NCBI RefSeq assembly: GCF_022179125.1
Contig: NZ_BPQG01000020.1
Location: 1 to 34,110, forward strand
DNA: 34,110 nucleotides
Source of the DNA: Methylobacterium cerastii
GTDB taxonomy: Bacteria; Pseudomonadota; Alphaproteobacteria; Rhizobiales; Beijerinckiaceae
Direction of reading: 5' to 3'
The notes under the pieces are model-generated. The model had not been told where the DNA came from. It did not search any database and worked only from the letters and a program-made list of their open reading frames with translations. Position numbers and translations under genes: made by a program. Within the stretch, counting starts at the first letter, position 1, and every line of letters begins with the position of its first letter. Positions 29,272-34,110 of this stretch are shown piece by piece.

Positions 29272-30414
29272 TCAGGCTGCGGTCAATCGCGGAATCGCGG
29301 AGCGGAGCCTGGAATATCCGCGGTTCGAGAGCGGCCAGGCCGCCTCGTCCCAGGGTCGGCGCAGCCGCAAGACCGCTTCGGGCAGCACTGCCGCCGACGG
29401 GCCGACGGGCGCCCAGGCGGTGACGACGGGAAGCGCCCCGGCCCAGGCGCCAGTCGCCGGTCCCGCCGAGCAGTCGAAACGGGCCGCCGCCCGGTCCAGC
29501 GCATCGCGCATCGCGGCGGCGTCCGCCGCCCGGACGGCCTCGGACGCCCCCTCGGCATGCGCGATCAGCCCTCCGACCCGCACCACGCGCGCCGCGCCCA
29601 GCGGCAGGCTCTCCGGGTGCAGGTCGTCGAGGTGCAGGAGCAGGGCGACGTCGCCCGAGGGCGCGGCGTCGGCGGCCGGCAGGGCGACCTCGCGCGGCGG
29701 CATCGGCTCGTCGAGGGCGTCCGGATACTCGTCGAGGTTTCGAGGGTCGAAGCGATCCTCCGTGTAGCGCCGGATGTTCTCGGCACGCGCCACGTAGTGC
29801 TTGCCCCGCGTGTGCAGGCCCGCCACCCAGCGCCAGGACAGGGTGTTGCTCGCCGGGTCGCCGTCGAGGAGGTGGCGCAGGAAGAAGTCCGCGCCGAGCG
29901 CCCAAGGCAGGCGCAGGGTGAAGATCCAGATCGAGGCGAACCACATCCGGGCATGGTTGTGCAGCCAGCCGGTCTCGACGAGTTGCTGCGCCCAGTCGTC
30001 GAAGCCGTCGATGCCGGTCCGGCCCGCGATCGCGGCCTCGAAGGTCCGGCGTAGGCCGGGCTCGGCCGCAAGCCGCCCCCGGTCGGCCGCGGCAAGCGCC
30101 AGGAAGTCCGTCCAGGCTGCTGGATGGGTCTCGAGATGGCCCTTGAAGTAGGTCCGCCAGAAGACCTCCGACACGAACTTCTCCGCGCCGCCATCGCCGA
30201 AGGCGGCTTCGGCGGCGGCCACGACCTCCGCTTCCGTCACGAGGCGCCGGCGCAGGTAGGGCGAGAGCGCCGAGGTGGTCGGCCGCGCGTCCGGCCCACG
30301 GTCGGTGTTGCGGGCGGCGGCGTAATCCGCCCCTGCCTCCGCGAGGAAGGCCGAGAGGCGGTCGAGCCCGGCGGCGCGAGTCATCGGAAAGGTGAGGGGA
30401 AAGCTTCGATCCAT
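29272..30414 (-). CDS. Photolyase/cryptochrome FAD-domain protein lacking the N-terminal antenna domain
   Basis: A 380-residue protein that begins directly with the photolyase helical FAD-binding domain. Landmarks are TSALSPYLRRRLVTEAEVV, FVSEVFWRTYFKGHLETHP, DDWAQQLVETGWLHNHARMW, FASIWIFTLRLPWALGADFF and NTLSWRWVAGLHTRGKHYVA (about 45-235). Ordinary photolyases have an alpha/beta antenna-binding domain of about 150-200 residues before this; here only about 40 residues precede it. Instead a C-terminal region (about 255-380) has strands and helices (VALLLHLDDLHPESLP; AAMRDALDRAAARFDC; ALPVVTAWAPVGPSAA). It may repair DNA by light or act as a photoreceptor; neither can be decided. The start ATG at 30414 is used; MTRAAGL ten residues later is possible. 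Confidence 0.85.
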   Translation of the reverse strand: MDRSFPLTFPMTRAAGLDRLSAFLAEAGADYAAARNTDRGPDARPTTSALSPYLRRRLVTEAEVVAAAEAAFGDGGAEKFVSEVFWRTYFKGHLETHPAAWTDFLALAAADRGRLAAEPGLRRTFEAAIAGRTGIDGFDDWAQQLVETGWLHNHARMWFASIWIFTLRLPWALGADFFLRHLLDGDPASNTLSWRWVAGLHTRGKHYVARAENIRRYTEDRFDPRNLDEYPDALDEPMPPREVALPAADAAPSGDVALLLHLDDLHPESLPLGAARVVRVGGLIAHAEGASEAVRAADAAAMRDALDRAAARFDCSAGPATGAWAGALPVVTAWAPVGPSAAVLPEAVLRLRRPWDEAAWPLSNRGYSRLRSAIPRLTAA

Positions 30415-30464
30415 GCCGTCGAGCTAGCGCGGCGCGAGAGGGCATGGATGCGACCGATTTCCCT

Positions 30465-30502
30465 GAAAACCCCCGGTGCCGGGATCGGTCCGGCTCCGGG
30501 GG
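30465..30502 (-). terminator. Intrinsic terminator of the paoABC operon
   Basis: Read on the minus strand, CCCCCGG (30502-30496) and CCGGGGG (30476-30470) pair around an inner stem GCCGG/CCGGC with one T-T mismatch between the two stems. TTTTC (30469-30465) follows directly. It begins nine bases after the paoC stop. This is a classical Rho-independent terminator. Confidence 0.85.
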
Positions 30503-30511
30503 GGATTGCGC

Positions 30512-32731
30512 TCAGGCCGCCTCGGGCAGCCGGTCGAGGAACTTGTCCAGGGTCAGCGGATAGTCGCGGACGCGGATGCCGGTGGCGTTGTAGACGGCGT
30601 TCGCCACCGCCGCCCCGACGCCGCAGATCCCGAGCTCGCCGACGCCCTTGGCCTTCATCGGCGAGGACATCGGATCGACCTCGTCGAGGAAGATCACCTC
30701 CTGGTGCGGGATGTCGGCGTGCACCGGCACCTCGTAGCCCGCGAGGTCGTGGTTGGCGAAGAAGCCGCGCTTGGTGTCGACCGCAAGCTCCTCCATCAGC
30801 GCCGCGCCCGTCCCCATCACCATGCCGCCGATGACCTGGCTGCGAGCCGACTTCGGGTTGAGGATGCGCCCGGCCGCGCATACGGCCAGCATCCGGCGGA
30901 CGCGGATCTCGGCGGTGTCGGCGTCGACGCCGACCTCGACGAAGTGGGCGCCGAAGGTCGATTGCTGCTGCTTCTTGGACAGGTCGCCGAACTCGATCGT
31001 GTCCTCGGCCGACAGCGCGCCCTGGGCGGCCGCCTCGCCGAGCGGCACGGCGCGGTTGCCCGCCCGCACTTGCCCGTCGGCGAACACGGCGTCTTCGGAG
31101 TTGATGCCGAGCCGCTGCGCCACCGCCTCGCGCAGCTTCACGCAGGCCGCGTAGACGCCCGCCGTCGACGAGTTGGCGCCGAACTGCCCGCCGGACCCCG
31201 AGGAGACCGGGAAGGCGGAATCGCCGAGGCGCACCACGACCCGGTCGAGGGTCACGCCCATCATCTCGGCGGCCGTCTGGGCGATGATGGTGTAGCTGCC
31301 GGTGCCGATGTCGGTCATGTCGGTCTCGACCGTCACCGTGCCGTCGCCGTCCAGGCGCACCCGGGCGCCGGACTTCAGGACCATGTTGTTTCGGAAGGCC
31401 GCCGCCATCCCGTGGCCGACGAGCCATTGGCCGTCGCGGACCTGGCCGGGGCGCGGGTTGCGCTTGGCCCATCCGAAGGTTTCCGCCCCGAGCCGCAGGC
31501 AGCCGACGAGGTCGCGCTTGGAGAACGGCCGCTTCGGGTCCTGCGGGTCGACCTGGGTGTCGTTGCGGATGCGGAACTCGACCGGGTCCATCCCGAGTTT
31601 CTCCGCCATCTCGTCCATGGCGACCTCGAGCACCATCAGGCCCGGCGCCTCGCCGGGCGCCCGCATCGCGTTGCCCTCGGGCAGGTCGAGGTGGGCGAGC
31701 TTCATCGCGGTCAGGCGGTTGGCGCCGGCGTAGAGCAGCTTGGTCTGGCTCACAGCCGTCTCGGGATCGCCGTCGGGAAGGTTCCCGGACGTGCTCTCGT
31801 GGGCGATGGCCGTGATCGTGCCGTCCTTGGTCGCGCCGATGCGCACCCGCTGGATCGTGGCCGGCCGGTGCGTGGTGTTGTTGGCGATGAGGGGACGCGT
31901 CAGCGCGACCTTCACCGGCCGCTTCAAGGCCTTCGCCGCGAGGGCGGCGAGCACCGCGTCGGCGCGCACGAACAGCTTGCCGCCGAAGCCGCCCCCGACA
32001 TAGGGCGAATCGAGGCGGACGTTCTCCTTCGGCACGCCGAGGATCTTGGCCAAGCTGCCGTGGCCCCAGCCGATCATCTGGTTCGAGGTCCAGAGCGTGA
32101 CCTTGTCGCCGTCCCACGCCGCGATGGTCGCGTGCGGCTCCATCATCGCATGGCTCTCGTCGGCGGTGGTGTAGCGCTCGTCGAGCGTGACCGGCGCCTG
32201 CGCGAAGGCCCCCTCGAAGTCGCCGACGCGCTCCTCGCCGTCGCCGCCGCTGCCCTCGCCGCTGTCGCCCGGCACGGGCGGAGCGCCCTTCGCCTCGACG
32301 GCGAGGTCGAACTTGCCGGCATCCGGGGTGTAGTCGACCGCGACCAGGAAGGCTGCCGCGCGCGCCTGCTCGAAGGTCTCGGCCACCACCACGGCGACGG
32401 CCTGATGGTAGTGCTGGATCTGGTCGCCGCCGAACAGGTAGGCGGCGTTCATCATGCCCCGCTCGAGCCGCGGGGTCTCGAGTGTCGTCACGATCCCGAG
32501 CACGCCGGGGGCGCGCTTGGCGTCCTCCGTGTGGATCGCGCGGACGCGGCCCTTGGCGATGCTGGCGCCGAGCACGTAGCCGTAGGCCTGGTTCGCCGCC
32601 ACGTCGTGGCGCTCGTAGGCGTAGGGCGCCGTGCCGGTGGTCTTGTATTTGCCGTCGATGCGGTCGGTGGGCTTGCCTACCACCTTGAGTTGATCGATGG
32701 GGTTCTGGCCGGCTGGCTGATCGAACTTCAT
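30512..32731 (-). CDS. paoC: Aldehyde oxidoreductase, molybdenum-cofactor subunit (PaoC/YagR-like)
   Basis: A 739-residue large subunit of the xanthine oxidase family that carries the molybdopterin cytosine dinucleotide cofactor and oxidises aldehydes to acids. It opens with VVGKPTDRIDGKYKTTGTAP, the standard family start. Cofactor-binding landmarks are SPYVGGGFGGKLFVRADAVL, EGNAMRAPGEAPGLMVLEVA, TDIGTGSYTI, SGSGGQFGANSSTAGV and the active-site loop KAKGVGELGICG with the catalytic Glu699. Length equals PaoC of E. coli (about 730). A short Gly/Glu/Asp-rich segment (SGEGSGGDGEERVG near 160-173) looks like an inserted loop. It starts three bases after paoB ends and is the last gene of the operon. 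Confidence 0.95.
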   Translation of the reverse strand: MKFDQPAGQNPIDQLKVVGKPTDRIDGKYKTTGTAPYAYERHDVAANQAYGYVLGASIAKGRVRAIHTEDAKRAPGVLGIVTTLETPRLERGMMNAAYLFGGDQIQHYHQAVAVVVAETFEQARAAAFLVAVDYTPDAGKFDLAVEAKGAPPVPGDSGEGSGGDGEERVGDFEGAFAQAPVTLDERYTTADESHAMMEPHATIAAWDGDKVTLWTSNQMIGWGHGSLAKILGVPKENVRLDSPYVGGGFGGKLFVRADAVLAALAAKALKRPVKVALTRPLIANNTTHRPATIQRVRIGATKDGTITAIAHESTSGNLPDGDPETAVSQTKLLYAGANRLTAMKLAHLDLPEGNAMRAPGEAPGLMVLEVAMDEMAEKLGMDPVEFRIRNDTQVDPQDPKRPFSKRDLVGCLRLGAETFGWAKRNPRPGQVRDGQWLVGHGMAAAFRNNMVLKSGARVRLDGDGTVTVETDMTDIGTGSYTIIAQTAAEMMGVTLDRVVVRLGDSAFPVSSGSGGQFGANSSTAGVYAACVKLREAVAQRLGINSEDAVFADGQVRAGNRAVPLGEAAAQGALSAEDTIEFGDLSKKQQQSTFGAHFVEVGVDADTAEIRVRRMLAVCAAGRILNPKSARSQVIGGMVMGTGAALMEELAVDTKRGFFANHDLAGYEVPVHADIPHQEVIFLDEVDPMSSPMKAKGVGELGICGVGAAVANAVYNATGIRVRDYPLTLDKFLDRLPEAA

Positions 32732-32734
32732 GGC

Positions 32735-33685
32735 TCAGGCCCTGGCTTGGTTGAGCGCGGCGGACAGGGTCCGCTCGGCGAGCTTCAGCTTGTAGGCGTT
32801 CTCTTGGGTCGGCTCGGCGTCGGCGAAGACCGCGTCCGTCACCGCCTTCGCCCCGCGCGGCAGGTCGGCCTCGGCCGCCTCCACCCGCCAGGGCTTGTGC
32901 GCCACCCCGCCGAACGCGACGTGCCCGGCGCCGTCCTTGCCGAGGATCGCCGCCACCGAGACCAGCGCGTAGGCGTAGGAGGCGCGATCGCGGACCTTGC
33001 GGTAGATGTGCGTGCCCGCCACCGGCTTCGGCAACGTCACCGCCGTGATCAGCTCGCCTGAGCGCAGCGTCGTGTCGAGCTCCGGCGCGTCGCCGGGCAG
33101 GCGATGGAACTCGGCGATCGGGATCCTGCGCTCGGCGCCCTTCGCATCGATCGTCTCGACGGTGGCGTCGAGGACGCGCATCGCTACCGCCATGTCGCCG
33201 GGATGCGTGGCGATGCAGGCGTTGCTCCCGCCGACGACAGCGAGTTGCCGGCTCACCCCGTCGAGGGCCGAGCAGCCCGAGCCGGGCTGGCGTTTGTTGC
33301 AGGCCTGGGCCGTGTCGTAGAAGTACGGGCAGCGGGTGCGCTGCAGCAGGTTTCCGGCTGTGGTCGCCTTGTTGCGCAGTTGCCCCGAGGCGCCGGCGAG
33401 CAGCGCCCGCGAGAGCACGCCGTAATCCTTTCGGACGCGCGCGTCGGCGGCGAGGTCGGTGTTGCGCACCAGCGCGCCGATGCGCAGTCCGCCGTCCGGC
33501 GTCGCCTCGATCCGGTCGAGCCCGAGCCCGTTCACGTCGACGAGGTGGGTCGGCGTCTCGATCTGCAGCTTCATCAGGTCGAGGAGGTTGGTGCCCCCGG
33601 CGATGAACTTGGCGTTCGGCGTGGCGGCGACGGCGGCTGCGGCTGCGGCCGCCGTGTCCGGGCGCTCGTAGGTGAAGGACCTCAT
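32735..33685 (-). CDS. paoB: Aldehyde oxidoreductase, FAD and [4Fe-4S] subunit (PaoB/YagS-like)
   Basis: A 316-residue middle subunit of the PaoABC type. The FAD-binding domain shows [38 protein letters not shown] and the [20 protein letters not shown] region. Unlike most xanthine oxidase FAD subunits it has the extra cysteines C119, C129 and C138 (RCPYFY, ACNKRQ, SGCSAL), matching the additional [4Fe-4S] cluster that characterises PaoB. The C-terminal domain ([20 protein letters not shown]) is typical of the CO dehydrogenase flavoprotein family. Its ATG overlaps the paoA stop by four bases. It relays electrons between the molybdenum subunit and the [2Fe-2S] subunit. Confidence 0.95.
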   Translation of the reverse strand: MRSFTYERPDTAAAAAAAVAATPNAKFIAGGTNLLDLMKLQIETPTHLVDVNGLGLDRIEATPDGGLRIGALVRNTDLAADARVRKDYGVLSRALLAGASGQLRNKATTAGNLLQRTRCPYFYDTAQACNKRQPGSGCSALDGVSRQLAVVGGSNACIATHPGDMAVAMRVLDATVETIDAKGAERRIPIAEFHRLPGDAPELDTTLRSGELITAVTLPKPVAGTHIYRKVRDRASYAYALVSVAAILGKDGAGHVAFGGVAHKPWRVEAAEADLPRGAKAVTDAVFADAEPTQENAYKLKLAERTLSAALNQARA

Positions 33686-34110
33686 GCGTGCCTCCGGCCG
33701 GTCTCGAGGCCGGCGACTTCGCTCATCGCCTCGACGATGTTGGAATAGGCGCCGCAGCGGCACAGGTTGCCGCTCATGCGCTCGCGGATCTCGGCCTCGG
33801 TCACGGTGGTCTGCGCGGTGAGGTCGGCGGTGACGTGGCTCGGGATGCCGGCCTCGATCTCGGCGAGCACCGCGACGCCGGAGCAGATCTGGCCCGGCGT
33901 GCAGTAGCCGCACTGGTAGCCGTCGTGGCGGATGAAGGCGGCCTGCATCGGGTGGAGGTTGTCGGGCTGGCCGAGCCCCTCGATGGTGGTGATCTCCGCG
34001 CCCTGGTGCATGACCGCCAGCGTCAGGCAGGCGTTGATGCGCCGACCGTCGACGATCATCGTGCAGGCGCCGCACTGGCCGTGGTCGCAGCCCTTCTTCG
34101 AGCCGGTGAG
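33682..34110 (-). CDS. paoA: Aldehyde oxidoreductase, [2Fe-2S] subunit (PaoA/YagT-like), C-terminal part
   Basis: The frame is open to the window edge, so only the last 142 residues are seen. They begin [20 protein letters not shown], the end of the plant-type [2Fe-2S] site (the remaining cysteine ligand is just upstream or in this motif). The second, helical [2Fe-2S] domain follows, with [15 protein letters not shown] and [15 protein letters not shown]. The N-terminus, which in E. coli PaoA carries a Tat signal that exports the whole complex, is outside the window, so location cannot be decided. The stop overlaps the paoB start (ATGA), consistent with an A-B-C operon. Confidence 0.95.
   Translation of the reverse strand, partial: LTGSKKGCDHGQCGACTMIVDGRRINACLTLAVMHQGAEITTIEGLGQPDNLHPMQAAFIRHDGYQCGYCTPGQICSGVAVLAEIEAGIPSHVTADLTAQTTVTEAEIRERMSGNLCRCGAYSNIVEAMSEVAGLETGRRHA

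Noticed and set aside
28249-30054. 601-codon plus-strand open frame opposite the phosphoesterase and photolyase-like genes
   Set aside because: It spans two unrelated minus-strand genes with recognised catalytic motifs and shows no domain of its own.
30476-33061. 861-codon plus-strand open frame opposite paoC and paoB
   Set aside because: Antisense shadow; composition is Arg, His, Val and Gly-rich noise, whereas the minus frames match the molybdenum and FAD subunits motif by motif.
19214-34110. Idea that the copper oxidase and PaoABC form one alcohol-to-acid pathway
   Set aside because: They are about 9 kb apart, on opposite strands, separated by unrelated genes and terminators; the chemistry is compatible but there is no sequence evidence for a link.
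1-34110. tRNA, rRNA, CRISPR array, riboswitch or replication origin
   Set aside because: I looked through the intergenic stretches and saw no cloverleaf, rRNA core, regular array or known riboswitch core; intergenic spaces are short.

Overview
The window is high-GC DNA (coding frames strongly prefer G or C at third positions) and reads as an alphaproteobacterial chromosome. The gene content (a compact type II secretion locus, a periplasmic-type aldehyde oxidoreductase, a [3Fe-4S] ferredoxin/P450 system, an IS630 element) would suit Methylobacteriaceae or another Hyphomicrobiales/Rhizobiales member. That assignment is inference; no rRNA or other marker gene is present.

Layout. 1-389: 5' part of an IS630-type transposase, cut by the window edge. 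611-4960 (minus): a tightly overlapped five-gene operon running GT1 glycosyltransferase, 66-aa signal-peptide-bearing small protein, [3Fe-4S] ferredoxin, ferredoxin reductase, cytochrome P450. A dyad of LysR-box form lies just upstream of it. 4961-5684 holds no recognisable gene. 5685-18110: a type II secretion system in divergent blocks: gspF and gspE (minus); gspL, gspM and a PDZ-less gspC-like gene (plus); gspD and gspG (minus); an unidentified membrane protein, gspO, gspH, gspI, gspJ and gspK (plus), closed by a strong hairpin. 18338-21979: an Sco-like thioredoxin-fold protein, then a secreted copper radical oxidase (galactose/glyoxal oxidase type, AA5) with two C-terminal carbohydrate-binding modules. 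The oxidase is the best candidate in the window for T2SS cargo. 22115-27873 (minus): ketopantoate-reductase-like protein, LysR regulator, then class III CoA-transferase, HMG-CoA-lyase-type enzyme and MFS transporter, which look like uptake, CoA activation and cleavage of a branched acid. 28036-30414 (minus): membrane-anchored metallophosphoesterase and a photolyase-type FAD-domain protein without the usual N-terminal antenna domain. 30512-34110 (minus): paoC, paoB and the 3' part of paoA, encoding a three-subunit molybdenum aldehyde oxidoreductase, ended by a textbook intrinsic terminator.

Two assemblies deserve most attention. One is the T2SS, Sco-like and AA5 oxidase neighbourhood, which could be a dedicated export and maturation locus for an extracellular H2O2-producing oxidase. 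The other is the glycosyltransferase, small peptide, ferredoxin, reductase and P450 operon, which looks like an uncharacterised tailoring pathway beside an insertion sequence. Several dyads and hairpins between genes are recorded as candidate regulatory sites; all were found by eye and are untested.
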